Shown here in pieces: positions 25,984-38,520 of a stretch of DNA of 64,000 bases. The stretch's first letter is position 1. Each line of letters begins with the position of its first letter. A model generated the notes under the pieces. The model searched no databases. It was not told where the DNA came from and saw only the letters and a program-made list of their open reading frames with translations. The position numbers and the translations under genes are program-made. The DNA is from Symsagittifera roscoffensis (taxonomy: Eukaryota > Xenacoelomorpha > Acoela > Convolutidae): assembly GCF_963678635.1 (NCBI RefSeq), contig NC_087069.1, positions 51,966,938 to 52,030,937 on the forward strand. The letters are read 5' to 3'.

Positions 25984-26410
25984 CAGGGGCGGACTTAAGG
26001 AAGCAAACGCCCCCAAAATCCCCCCTACCCCCAGTCAGGGATTGGACTCCTTAACCACCCATAAGGGCCCCACCTTTGGTGTTTATTTAACGACATTTCT
26101 TTTTGCCGACCGACCCTAATTTTTTTAAATGGGCTTTCGGCGCCAATGTACACTATATTTGAGGGCGAGCGCGAGCGGAATAAAACATGGTTTTGTGGTA
26201 AAAACCTTTTTAAAAAGTGCAAAAAGCGACCTTTTTGGCCTGTTTTTCAAATTTTCACCTGCGGCGCAATTTTGTTTTTGTGAATTTACTGATTTTCTGT
26301 AGCTTTAAGAAAGCTCGGAAAATCAATTTGATCGACCTAAAAAAAGGTCATAAAAATTTACGAAAATCTTTTGAGAATCCCCCTGGGAGAAAATTTTAGA
26401 TCCAACCCTG
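25984..26410 (-). mobile_element. F2 hAT-like MITE, nearly complete
   Basis: Terminal inverted repeats: CAGGGGCGGACTTAAGG at 25984 and TTTTAGATCCAACCCTG at the right end. Internally GCCGACCGACCC, TTTCGGCGCCAATG, CGAGCGCGAGCGG, GCGGCGCAATTTTG and AGCTCGGAAAATCAATTTGA mirror the 5090 copy in reverse. The 8-base flanks (atctgaca / tcatcaca) are only about half identical, so the target duplication is eroded. The ends resemble those of non-autonomous hAT elements as I know them. Confidence 0.65.
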
Positions 26411-28466
26411 TCATCACATGATCTGTTTGAAAAATAGAATTTAGATAAAGTGCTAGAAGAGTGGGAATTGGAGGATATGACACAAAAAAATTTTGTAATT
26501 TCTACGTAGATGGGAGATGCATATGAACAAAAACTTAATAATCTTTGAAAAAAATTTGAGCACGTTCCGACATTGCCTTTCATGCGTTTTGTTTGGGCTA
26601 AGTATCAAACGCCAAAGTGGAGGAGCTTAGTTTTTTGTCCAAGAGAACGGGTAGTAAATCAGTTTTTAAAGAAAAAAACTGAACACGAAGTTATTTTTTA
26701 TATTTCGGTATTTTTTTTTTATTTCGTTATTTCGTTAAATTTTTTAATTTTTTTTCAGTGATTTTATTGCTTCGATCTGATTTTTGACTGAGCAATACTT
26801 TATCACTTTTTAAATCCGTCATTCTTTGTTGAGACAGAAAGTTGAAATTCTTTAAAAAATTGGCGTCTCCAATTTTTCAATATTTGAACCAAGTTTTTTT
26901 ATGAGAAAAAAACGTATCTCAAAATTGCATCGATAATCATCAGTTTCCTTATAATCTAAGCCCCATTAGATTGATGTTCGGTGTGATTCAAAATCTTTCA
27001 AAACTAAAAATTTGCAAAACTTCAAATCCAAACTGGAAAGCGGAAAAAGTCATTCTTCGGTAAATATATAAATTGTTCATTTGAACTAATTTTTTTTTTT
27101 CAATTTTCTTGTTTTTTTTCTGAAGTTTATCTGCTTTAAATTCAACTTCAGACAAATTCAGTGCTTTTTAACAAACGATAGACCAAAAAAGAGTCGAAAA
27201 GTGCTTTCAATTGTTTTTAAGTTATGTTGAGGGCCTATCCTTCGATTGAATTAGCTGCCATTCAAAACTTGACTGCTGTCGCGGGTTGTGCTTGAAGACT
27301 TATCGAACCGAAACAGATACCAAAAAGTGAATGCTTTTAACTAAAAATAAAAATCAAATACATATTTTTTCAAAATTAGATAGAAATTATGGTTTGTTGT
27401 CACAGCAAATATCAGTGCCGATTTATTGTAAGATAAACAAAGTTAAACTAGCATCGACGAATCAGAACGTGATCAATTTTTTTTCATTATCGCAGTGCTA
27501 ATGCTGTGCTGTAACTACCACTAAAATTATCATTGACGTATCGGTGAATCAGTATTGAATCAAACAAACAAGAAAAGCCATGCAAAATACAGATTCAGTA
27601 TTCAACAATTTTTTTGTCCTTCAAATTTTTAATTTGATTTTTAGCTTGAGCAAGAATTTTTCAATCAATAAAATCTGCCACATAAATGACTTGACCAGAA
27701 ACCATCTGAGATAAAAATCAGTTGGATCCCTTCATGATTTCCACAGCTAAATTTTCCCGTGGTAACAACCATTCTTTTTTTAGTTCAAAACTTTCTTAGC
27801 TTTTTGTAAAAATTCTACACAAAATTAGAAATCTATTGAAGGAAATTAATTTTTTGATTCGAATCCCAATTTTTCTTACTCTTTTACTTCAGTTTGAGGT
27901 AAAGGTAATTATGACATATAGGGAAAACATTTATTATAAAAAGTATTGAACGTAGAGAGTACACTTACATATATTTCGGGGACTTTTTTGTTGTTTTTTT
28001 TTCCAGGTTTTCTGTGTTTGGGTTATCAAAAGTCCTTCAATTAGTCCACGCTAAAGTTTCATTTTTTGCTATATGAAATTTAATTGGTCTTCTAAGTTTA
28101 ACTATTTTTTTCCAATGATCAGGTTTTTTTTTAATTTTCTAAAAAAGAAGGAACAAAATTTACATCCCAGCGCTAATCCAATGATGAAAGATTGATTGTT
28201 GATTCATCAAAAGAGCAATGTAGATTCCTCGTTGAAAAAAAATAACATTCTGCGATGACTCATTATTGGCACTGCGCCAATTTATTGCTGCAAAGTTTAT
28301 CCATGAAACAAAATTGATTCATGGCTAAAAAAGTTCGTAAGACAGTTATCAATGTTCAAACAATTTTATTGTTAAGATCCATCAAGAGCAAAATATGATA
28401 AGTCAATTAAAGCAAAAAAGAGTAAAATTAATGTAAAATAATTGCCTAATATGTGAAATATTTTCT
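26411..28466. other. No gene seen
   Basis: AT-rich unique-looking sequence without coding character or recognised repeats. Confidence 0.5.
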
Positions 28467-28982
28467 TGATCCGATTTTCATAACGAAAGTAACGGAATGT
28501 TTGTGCTCGGGGTGGTTTTTTGTTTTTCACACAAAATTCGATTTTTTAACAACCTTTTTTTACGGAATTTTATAATTCATTCAAAAAGTATTATTGACTT
28601 GAGCTCAAATTTGAAAATTTTTTCTACCTGTGATTAATTTTCGTAAAGTTATGATTGTCTAAATATTGTCCTTTTGGCCAATTAGGGAAAATTAACGCGC
28701 CATACCTTCCGCGCTATGAAAGCTTAAGCGGATATTTGATCATTCTTAGAAATCGTTCCAAAGTGGTTGGAGGAAGCTTTTTTGCCATAATTAATTTGTT
28801 ACTAGGAGCAAAATCTGTCACTTTGTACTTAATATGGCGTGTGAGGGCATGAGTTTTACAAAAAAAATCTCAAATAAAAAACTTTTTTTTTTAAATTATA
28901 TTTATTTTTTTTTCATCTAATTACTGCTCCATGGATCTTAAAAAGCAGTCAGAACAATAAAGTCTCCACCTTGACACAATCA
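28467..28982 (+). mobile_element. F1 MITE-like element, copy D
   Basis: Forward orientation and more diverged: CCGATTTTCATAACGAAAG start, TTTGTGCTCGGGGTGG, AACGCGCCATACCTTCCGCG core, TATGGCGTGTGAGGG, and GCAGTCAGAACA at the end. The terminal hairpin has decayed. Confidence 0.65.
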
Positions 28983-31039
28983 GTTTTCTTTAATTTTAAA
29001 AATTCACCAAAGAGAACAGATCAAAAATGACAAATTCTTATTTTAAAAAAGCACAATGAGTTTCTAATATAGTAGTAGTTTGGCTGATATGATATACATG
29101 AGAAATCTTGGAGAATGTTGGAAACCCTTGGTAAAAACATACAAAGCTTTTTTGTTTTTTTTTCTATATCAAGTCTCCGGTTGTTTCTTTCATTTTTGTT
29201 CTTCCGCCACAATTTCTATCAAAATTATAGCCTAAGCAATATATGTTTTTGTTTCTCTTGGTAATAAATTTCAAGCTGTATTTCAATCAAGCAAATTTTT
29301 AACGAGCTGTGCTCATTTATTATTAATTTTCCTGCAGCTAGAGAGTGTTAGTTTGTTCAAACTTGACCTTAGGGACTTCAAACAAACGAAACTGTTTCAA
29401 TATATTGTTGAGTTATTTTCCTCATTTTGTTTCAATGAAACTGGGAAGTCTTTCAAATAGCAAAACACAAAACTAATTTCCTGTTTCTTTATTACCAAGG
29501 GTAAAATTGCCATGTTTCTAGTTTGCTTTCGGGCTAAATGTTAGCATAGTTGGGTTTTGTGTTTTGTGTCAACTAACAGGAAAAACATTAGGTTGGTTTG
29601 TTTTGGGTTAGATATAAAAGGATCTTGAGCTCTTAGTCTTTTCTTTTTATATGTGGAAAATATGCTTTCGTGTTTTTTCTTATTTTCTAATAATTTGTTT
29701 ATTATGGGCAGGGCAATGCTGACCCATATATAGTTCATTTCTAGAAATAAATTTGGATCTTTTTAAGTATTGCGCAACCCCTCTTGAAAACTCGACGCCT
29801 TTTTCATTCTTTTGCAGGGGTAATAGCTTTCAAAGAACCAACTCCTATATGCTTAACCGTTGATCTTTCTAATTATAGGGATAATTATAGTTATATTCTA
29901 ATTCATAATTATAATCTAATTTTATAATTATATTCTAATTTATTACTAGCAAAGAATCAATTCATTTTTCACTTTAAAAGTTCATAGATAGAGTTTATTT
30001 TTCTATAGAAGCCGAAACTCAAGTGAACTTGATAGACCTTTTCCTTACAAAAAATCGGTTTGTACAAAACCAACTAACGCATTGTGAGTTTTTGCGAATA
30101 AGAATCGATGTTTGATTTTTTCTCCGAATTGAGTGGCTCTTATTGCCCTGCATTAGTGGCTGGTCGCAGATCATTGATTATATTGAACTTCAAACCGCTG
30201 TGTTTTCGACATTTCAGCTAATTTTCCTCCAATTTTGCTGTTTAAAAAGTCATGTAGAATTGTAGAAGAATTTCCATTTCCGCTTAACGGCTTTCAAAAA
30301 ATAGCAAAAATTTGTATGGCGGTAATAAAAAATTATATTTCTGTTTTCATTTTTTATGATTATGAAAATTAGTTTTTATAAGATTGCCATATGCTGCTTG
30401 TATAAAACAAACATAATCCAGACTTTTTTTAGTTTGACCACTCCTACAACATAACGTTCATCTGGCATGAAACTACCTTATAATAATTTACATGAAATAG
30501 TGGAATAAATTTGGCATCTTGTTCTGAAATTTAAATCTCAGTTCAAATCATTTCACGAATAAAATGAAAAAGAAAGTTTTAGCGAAAGAGAAAACGCGAA
30601 AAGTTTTTTCAGTATTATGCTAATTGAGCAGTATGCTAGTCAATGCACTGGCTTTTGTTGGCCATCAGGTTGGCTAGAAAAAATCCAGATCGTTAAATAG
30701 GCGCAAAAGAGTGATAAAAAATGCAGTAATTTGCAACTTTAGTGGGTAGACTTAATTTCATTTTATTGGGTCACAAAATTATGACTTTGAAGTCTGGGTC
30801 TTCTGACAACAACATAAAATTTTTTGGATCAGCGTTGAAAATCAATTTATTACTATATGGTTAAGGGCTCCCATGTGCGATGTTTTGACATTTAGAGAAG
30901 ATTTTAGTTTTTGTTTTGAAAACTGTCTAGGAGAAAAGTAAATATATTGTATTTCGTCCCCAAATTTTGAATAAAAACAGGGTCAATATACTAAACCAGT
31001 TCAGATAAGTTTTATTAAGCATTATCTATTATGTCAGCA
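28983..31039. other. No gene seen
   Basis: AT-rich sequence. A short ATTATAATCTAATTTTATAA-type cluster lies at 29880-29945; otherwise nothing is recognised. Confidence 0.5.
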
Positions 31040-33084
31040 ACCCGTGTTAACCAAAAGTACTATGGAAAATAACTAATCATAAACTTTTCATGCAATTCCA
31101 TTAGTACAGAAAATTGCATGAAAGGTCTTTGACAAGTGATTTTACATATGTCGAATCTTATAACTAGAATTTTTCCACAAACCAATAAATGCATAGAAAA
31201 CAATCTGAATTGCCGTAGAGTTAATCACACAAGTCATATAATGAAAGCACGAAACATTTAAAATTTGGCAAAAGTTTTCAAAGTGAAAATCTTCAAAATT
31301 CGAAATTTTAAAAATCAGGCTTTAATCAGAGCATACATAAGCAAGCCATACAAATTATATAGGCGTATTGGAGGGTTTTTAAAGATTTTATTCAGCAGGT
31401 TGGTAAAAAATCATATTGTGTTTGTATACAGGACTACGTTATGCATCAAAATACTAAATTTGCATGCAAAAAAATTTTTCTAGGAAAATGTCTGTTTGAA
31501 TACAAAATTAGTTTTGCGGTAGAAATAAAAAAAACCCCAGATATTTTGGGGCAAAAATGAAACTACTCAAAAAATTTTGTTGTCGCTATCAAAAATGATA
31601 TTCTTACATGTTCCATATGTGGAATTTTTAAGATTGGCTTCTTTACACACAAAAAAAGACATTTTTTAGGGCAAAGCACGGACTTTTATGCCGAAACAAG
31701 AAAAAAGTTCTTTGAAGTTTAATGGCAACATTCTAGCAAACCAAACAAAACTTTTAGGAAAAATTTCTCAAAAACTAAAGGATGAATGCTTTAGTTTTTT
31801 TTCTAATGCGTTTTCCATTTTGACAGTTACAAGTGTTGACCAAAGTAGCCAATCATACAATTTTCATTTCTGCAAAAATGGCAATCATTCACTTTTCTTG
31901 CAATTCCAAAAAAAAGATACCATACAAAAGATATAGGCGTTTTGAGAATTTTTGAAAAATCTTATTCGGCGAAACAGAAAAAATCCAGTTTTTTGTGTGA
32001 TATCCGCTTTGTCTGCTATCGTGTCATTATTTTAATTTAATATTCAAAAACAGTTCAGTTTATAATGTGATAGCATGCACAAACAAAATTTGTTCTAGTC
32101 TTGCCTAAAGGGGACTTTCAGAAACATGACTCGAAGCTTCGTTCAATCAATTAACAGCGTCATGTTGTTTTTGCTAAGAAAATTGTACAGTAGCTCGATT
32201 AAGTGCAGCCAGCCATGCGAATAGTTTTCTAGTTGTCAATCGATAACCAATCTCTTTGCCGATTGTTTTAAAACCATTCATTATACGTAGTTGACACTCT
32301 CTCTTGGTTAAACTCTAATTGTAAAATTAACTTGAAATATCGCTGCTTTGACCTAAAAACTCTATCATAGAAGCTTTTTTAAACTTTTAGGTTTTCTTTT
32401 AAACAAATAGCACCAAAACATTTGTTTGATGCAAAAAAAACAACGGAAATTAGAAGCTTTTCTCAAAAATTAAAATAAGAGTGCTTAAGTTTATTTAATG
32501 CATTATCCACTTTGACAGTTACACGTGTTGACCAAAGTAACCAATCGTACAATTTTCAATTTTGAAAAAATGAAAAAAAAAATGAAATCTTTTAGTTTTC
32601 ATGCTATTTATAAAAACATGCCATACAAAAGATATAGGCGTATTGAGAGTTTTCGAAAAGTAATAGTCAGCGCTACGGAAAAAATTCATTTCTTTGTGTA
32701 TCCAGGGCTACGTTATGCACACAAATTTAACTTTTAAATGCAAAAAAAATTTTCGTCGAAAAAATCTGTTCGAGTACAAAATTCCCTGTGCGTTTGAAAC
32801 AAAAAAAAATGGGTACTTCAGATACTAACTGAAAAAAAAATGTTGTCGCTATCAAAAAATGTTTTTCATACAAATTCCATATATGGAAATTGTATGATTA
32901 GCTTTTTCTAAAACTTTTTCATAGCGATACACCAATTTTTTGCCAAAACAGGAAAGAAGTTCTTTGCAATTTAATGATAACATTCTAGCAAAGTGTATGA
33001 AATTACAAAGACTACTATCTTTTCATATATTTTTTAATGGAAATGCATGTTTAGCATTTGTGTTGTACGGAGTTGAACCTGGGC
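31040..33084. mobile_element. F4-related element(s), copy 2, internally duplicated
   Basis: Left edge ACCCGTGTTAACC, right edge GTTGAACCTGGG. Inside, TACGTTATGCAYMMAAAT occurs at 31437 and 32710, the inverse of the landmark in copy 1, along with CCATACAAAAGATATAGGCG at 31920 and 32621 and TCATACAAATTCCATATATG at 32867. Whether this is one element or two overlapping ones is unclear. Confidence 0.5.
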
Positions 33085-33720
33085 AGTATAATTTGAACTT
33101 TTTTTAGCTGTTAACTTCCGCCGCTTCTGTCTGATATCGTGCCATTTTTTTAAGTTATTATTCAAATAACAGTTCAGTTCATGATGCGATAGCATGCACA
33201 AAAAATTGTTCTAGTCTTGCCTAAAGCCTAATTTCATATACATGCCTCGAACTTTTGTTCAATAAATCAACAGCATCATGAAATAAACAGACCTCAAAAA
33301 AGTCCGATAACCAAAAAAAGTGTCTTTTTGTTAAAATCCCGTTTTTGTTTAACAAATTTGTACGGTAGCAAACTTAAGTGCAGCCAGCATTGCGAAAAGT
33401 TTTCTACTCTTTAATAGATATATAATCCCTTGCCAATTGTTTTAAAACCATTCATTATACCTAGATAACACGCTTTCTTCGTTAAATTTTAATTGCAAGG
33501 AAGACCTGGCAAAAAGTCTGCCTTAACCTTAAGTTTCTACTTCAGATTTTTGTTAACAATGTTTTACGTTTTGTTTTTAACAGTTTGCATTAAAACATGT
33601 TTAGATGCAGAAATCGGTAAATTATGAGCACTTTACAAAACTCACTTTAAGAATGCTTAAGTTTTATTTCTAACTTTTTGCTCTTGATTTTAAAAGTTAA
33701 AGAAGTACACCTTCGCTTTT
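31690..33720 (+). repeat. Direct tandem duplication of about 1.15 kb
   Basis: Matching pairs in the same order: AAGTTCTTTG near 31707 and 32960; TGATAGCATGCACAAA at 32068 and 33187; TCTAGTCTTGCCTAAAG at 32095 and 33210; AGTGCAGCCAGC at 32200 and 33379; TTTTAAAACCATTCATTATA at 32266 and 33440; AATGCTTAAGTTT-type starts at 31783, 32478 and 33651. Copies differ by many substitutions and indels. The duplication partly overlaps the F4 copy but extends past its right edge. Confidence 0.65.
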
Positions 33721-34019
33721 AAAATTTTAGGCAACCAAAATATGTTAGAAAATTCGACCTTCACAGACCTACATCTTGGTTGTTGTTTTCTCAGAACTTA
33801 TCTTTGGTTTGCCATTGAAGTTTGATTATTATGCATGTATCTTTGCAGCGAACACAGCATATGCAAAAATACATGCATAAAAGATAAGAATTTGCATGAA
33901 ATAATGCATAAACATGCAAATTCCAGTTTCATTCGTTCTTACCGAATCATTTTTGTACAAGCTTCAGTACTTTTTTGATGCTATTTAAATGCATAAGTCT
34001 TTATTTAAATAATTTTCAC

Positions 34020-34625
34020 TGATCTAATTTTTGTTCCAATTTTTGTAAAAAGCGACGGAAACTTGAGCGGATTGCGGATTTTTTTCTCAGATAGTTTTCA
34101 GAGTTTTTTTGTATTTTGTAAAGCTATGGGAGCTTGAAGGTTGTCAATTTGGTCAATTTGAGAGAATTAACGAGCAATATTTTTCGAGTCGTTTTTATGT
34201 GAGCGATGGTTTAATATGTCTCGGAAATTGCTCCAAATTGAATTTACGCTTAAAAAATAGTTTTTTTTTCTATATGCAAACTATCTCACCTTATAGTTTA
34301 CATAGAGTGTTGGGTGATAGTTTTCAAAATCTCATTTAGAGAAACTGACATTTTTTTTTTGTTTTTTTTTTTAATTTTTATGTTTTTTCCTAAGGCAATC
34401 ACTACTCCACTGGTTTTAGTCTGAACTTTAGGCTTCGCTTTGATACGAGCAATTTTGTTGTTCCGACTTTCGAAGAAATTAGGAATATATATACTTCGGA
34501 TTGCTTTATATTCAGACCAGTTCTCAAATCAAAATTGGTTTGAAAAATTTTACTCATGCTGAAAGTGTAAATCGCAATATTAACGCGTGGCGAATTATCC
34601 CGAACCACTAATTCGTTCCAAATGG
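34020..34625 (+). repeat. Decayed F1 fragments
   Basis: GTCAATTTGGTCAATTTGAG, a degraded CG core, GGCTTCGCTTTGATACGAGC at 34430-34449 and then TTGTTCCGACTTTCGA at 34457 restart the family. A trace of the same terminus (CGGAACAATCAGGGCGATGC) occurs at 35097. Confidence 0.45.
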
Positions 34626-35459
34626 AATTAAGGCATACTTACAGAATCGGTATGTCAGTATGCTCACGAATGTTATATTAACCACCTGGAATCAAGATGC
34701 GCAAGCGAACTTACAAAAAAATAACAACCGCGTATTCATACTCGTCAGTAAGTGGACAAATACTATAACATCTAATCAGAATCGATATGAGCAAGCAAAC
34801 TTACGATATAAGTAATCATTAATTATTAGTTTCGTACTTTTTCTTTTTGGATCGATTTTGCTTGGTTAATTTAGTAATTGACTAATTACTGACGAGTATG
34901 AACAAGCGGTTGTCTACTCACTTTTACCTAACCTTTTTTAAGACTTAAAAATTGGTTATGGGAGGTATGACTTCAATGTTAGTCAAAATTTGATACTTTT
35001 ATATTTTTGATGGGCTACAAAATTTGATAGGCTTAATTTTATAGTTTATCAATATTTCACCAAGTAAGAATTATTCGAGACTTTTTATTTTGCAATCGGA
35101 ACAATCAGGGCGATGCCTTGAAAAGAGCTGTCTTTTTGTATCTATTATGTAATGTGTATTTTCTAGTGAGCACGCATAGCCAAGAAAAGTTTTTAGCACA
35201 TTTCATTTTTTAGATAGCTAGAGCAATTCCACGTCAATTCAAAAATGTTGAGGTATTACTTTAACATTAGCTTAATGGTTTTAAAAAGTTATTTTTTATA
35301 ATTTTGCTGGTATTATACATAAACAAATTGACATTTCGAACCAAACATTTTGAATAAAAATTCAACGTCTTCTAAAAAATATTTTATACTAATGAGGGGT
35401 CATTTTTTGCCAGATGTTTTTTGGTTTTTGAACGGCCTACTTCAAGTTTTGAACACAAA

Positions 35460-35680
35460 CAGTCCCATCTTAGCGGCTGAATGACTTGATAGTGATTGAT
35501 ATGCTGATTGCTTGCGCTGTTAGCATTAATTGGATCAGACCAATTTTCAACTCAACAGCCTGAGATCTGTAAAGAAGATTAATTATGTGCATTTGCAAAT
35601 TGAAGCGTTCGTGAAAATTCGAACCAGCAACCATATGACTTCTAGCAACCATTGCTACCTCTTGCACTATTCAAATCGGA
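35460..35680 (-). mobile_element. Second tRNA-like SINE fragment (candidate)
   Basis: On the minus strand, TAGCAATGGTTG (box A-like) is followed about 30 bases later by GGTTCGAATTT (good box B) near 35625-35650. The spacing suits a tRNA-derived head, but the stems are poor. The following approximately 160 bases show no gene. It shares no obvious body with the candidate at 40775. The minus-strand ORF across it is taken as chance. Confidence 0.35.
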
Positions 35681-35805
35681 GCATTTGGCTTGCGAGTTCC
35701 TGAGTTCAAAGATTGTTCGATTTTTTCAAGCTAGTCAAGATTTTGAACAGTTAACAGTTTTTTTTTCAAAAACAGCTTCCGTGTGCATGAATCATATCTC
35801 TGATC

Positions 35806-36186
35806 AGGGCGTGTTTAGAGAGGGCGGGCGGGCGGACGCACTTCTTTAGGGATTCGACCCCCTGCTGACTCAAAGGGTCCACCCTTTGGTACTTTTTAAG
35901 AAATCCATTTTGGCTGATTGAGCCAAAAATTTTTCTAAGGGCGCCTTGGACGCCAAAATATACTAATTTTGAGATGGGGAACGCACGCCGAAAAAACGCG
36001 ATTTTTGGTTAAAAAAATTCCAAAAAGTGCCATAAAATGAATTTTTGCATTTTTGGGCTTGTCTTCTTAGTGCTTTCGCAAAGCTTGGAAAATCAATTGT
36101 CGACCTAAAAAAAGGTCGACAACATTTTTGAATTTTTTTTTTAAATCCGCCCCCCTCCCCCCTCGAGAAAATCTTAGATCCGCCTG
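35806..36186 (-). mobile_element. F2 hAT-like MITE, nearly complete
   Basis: Ends CAGGGCGTGTTTAGAG and AAATCTTAGATCCGCCTG. Inside are AAAGGGTCCACCCTTTGG, AAGGGCGCCTTGGACGCC, GGAACGCACGCCG and CTTGGAAAATCAATTGTCGA. Flanks share TCTC only. The 80-codon minus ORF inside is an artefact. Confidence 0.65.
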
Positions 36187-37140
36187 TCTCAAGATCATTT
36201 CTCAAACTGGGATAAATTATGGTCTTCAGTTTCTTGAAAATTTTTACTAGATCGAGGACGAATTGAAAAAAAAAATTGCACGTAGACGAGCAAGTTTTGC
36301 TCTTTAGCTAGGGTTTGTTTTCATCTTCTTCAATTATCCTGAAAAACAATGAGTTATAAATTAAATGCAAATCCTTAATTTAACATCTCCCCTGTTTTCT
36401 AAGTGGGATTAATTTTTTTCTTCTGATTTTCGATGAGTGTAATGATTATTTTAAACGAAAGAAGTAATTGCCGAAGTCTTAGTAATTACAAAGGGAGAAA
36501 TAAATTAGTATTAATTGATGATTTTCCACTAATCTTCGTGCGGGTTAGGTTATTGCACCAATGACGCTTTTGTTTTCAATTTTTTCTTTCGATTTAACCA
36601 TTTTCTTTCTTTTTTTTCCATTTTTTAAATTCTTTTTAGTCTCATATTAAGTGCAATTAATTTTCATTTTAAGGACTCCTCAAAAATGCGAGAGGTTTTG
36701 TTATTCCCTGATTTCGATTTTACACTTTGCCTAAATCATTTTTCCAGCCTTGTAGTTCCTTTCTAGCCCAATTTTAATGAGATCAATTAATTTAGGAAAT
36801 GGTTCAAGTCTTCTCTGAAAATTGCTGTTTCTGGTCTTTTGTAGGGGCAGTTTGTGTTTTCGCGCCATTCAAGCATTTGCTTTCCCGCCCTAATTCGTCC
36901 ATAATTAATGAACTCTTCCGCAGGTCCAATTTAAATTCCCCCTACCAATTTTGAATAATTTAGTCTTTCTTTCGCCGATTCTGAACAGAGTGTGAACAAC
37001 TCGTTAAAGGCTGTTTTGAAATTATAATAAACCGGTAACTTTCTTTTTTGTTCAGCACAAATACGTGACCAGAAAATTGAACCAAAATCGATTTCCATGC
37101 TCACAGATTTTTGATGATCAAAAAATAATATTGATCGGTC

Positions 37141-37500
37141 CAGGGGAGGATCTCGAGGGAAAGGGGGCGGATTAAATTGATTTTTTAGCTCTCCCAAAAA
37201 ACTAAAAACACCTTCTTTTAGTCAATATTTCTGCGCGCAGGTAAAATTTGAAAAAACAGCTCGAAAAATGCTTTTTAGGCACTTGTTGGAAAATTTTGAA
37301 CAAAAAGTCGCGTTTTTTTTGGCGCGCGCTTCCCCCTCAAAATTGGTAATTGTTGGCACCAAAGGCACTTTTGGAAAATTTTAAGGTCCCTCACTCAAAA
37401 CATATCTCAAAATAGTACAAAGGGGAACCTTTTGCGTCGGCAGGGGGTCGAAGTCCTGAAGAGGAGATGAGTCCGCCTCCACCCCCTAAAACCGCTACTG
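37141..37500 (+). mobile_element. F2 hAT-like MITE, nearly complete
   Basis: Ends CAGGGGAGGATCTCGAGGG and CTAAAACCGCTACTG. Internal GGCGCGCGCTTCCCCC, TTGGCACCAAAGGCAC, AGTACAAAGGGGAACC. The 8-base flanks gatcggtc / gaccgttt match at 5 of 8 positions, compatible with an old hAT target duplication. Confidence 0.65.
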
Positions 37501-37594
37501 GACCGTTTTATAATATCGAAACAGCTTTAAGAGCAAATCAAGCACAATTTACGATATGCGCGCAATTTGTTGCATATAGTTTTATAGAACCCAG

Positions 37595-38520
37595 TCCGCA
37601 CCAAGCGTTCATGGATTCCAGTCGATTATAATGGATTCCCGAGCCAAAAAAAATGCATTATAATCCATTACAGATGTAAAATTTAGACCACCAAGTTGAT
37701 AATATTGCCATTATAATCGATTGTTTTTGAAAAAAAATTAATCCATTGTAATCCATTATAATCGATTAGTTTTGAAATGAAAATCAATTAAGATCCATTT
37801 TAATCGATTATAATCCATTTTATTTTACGAACTAAATTCGATTACTTTGGCAGAAATTTTGCAAATTTTGCAAAAAGTTTGCAAACTATATGCCATGTTT
37901 TTCACTGAATGCCATGTCTCAAGGTCACCCCCTCAAGTTTATTTACGCCTCCCCAACTAAAGGGAGGAAGGGCAAACAGAGGGGACTGGGAGTGGGAGTA
38001 AACGTCAATTAATAACCCCCTCCACCTCCCCTAAAGTCTACGAAAAAGTAATCCCCCCATGTTCAACCATAAGGGGCGCGAATGGCGGTTGTGGTTAACG
38101 GGCAGGGAGGGGGGAGTAAAATGAGGGGGGCGAGGGGTAAACTGAGATTGATTGAAAAGTAAAAACAAAGACATTTTATTGTGAAATGTCACGTTTTATG
38201 AAACGTAATATGTAGCAACTGTACTCAACAGGATATGAGATAACTCTAAAAAATTACCAAACTTCATGATTAATTTTTGGAAAAAATCCATTGTAATAGA
38301 TTATAATCGATTATATTGGATTATATTGGCATAAAAATTTTAGGAATATAATCCGTTTTTAATGGACTATAATCGATTATAATGGAGTATATTGACATAC
38401 AAATTTTAGGGTTATAATCCATTTTAAATGGGTTATAATCGATCATTTTAGCTTTTTATAGATGCTCACCATATTATGACAATATAGTCGACTATGATCC
38501 ATGGGCACTTGGTGCGGGAT
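37595..38520. mobile_element. F3 foldback element, copy 2
   Basis: Ends GTCCGCACCAAGCGTTCATG and (reverse complement) ATCCCGCACCAAGTGCCCAT, continuing as inverted repeats through GTCGA(T/C)TAT. Subterminal blocks of ATTATAATCCATTATAATCG flank a G/C-run-rich core (37920-38150). Confidence 0.7.
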
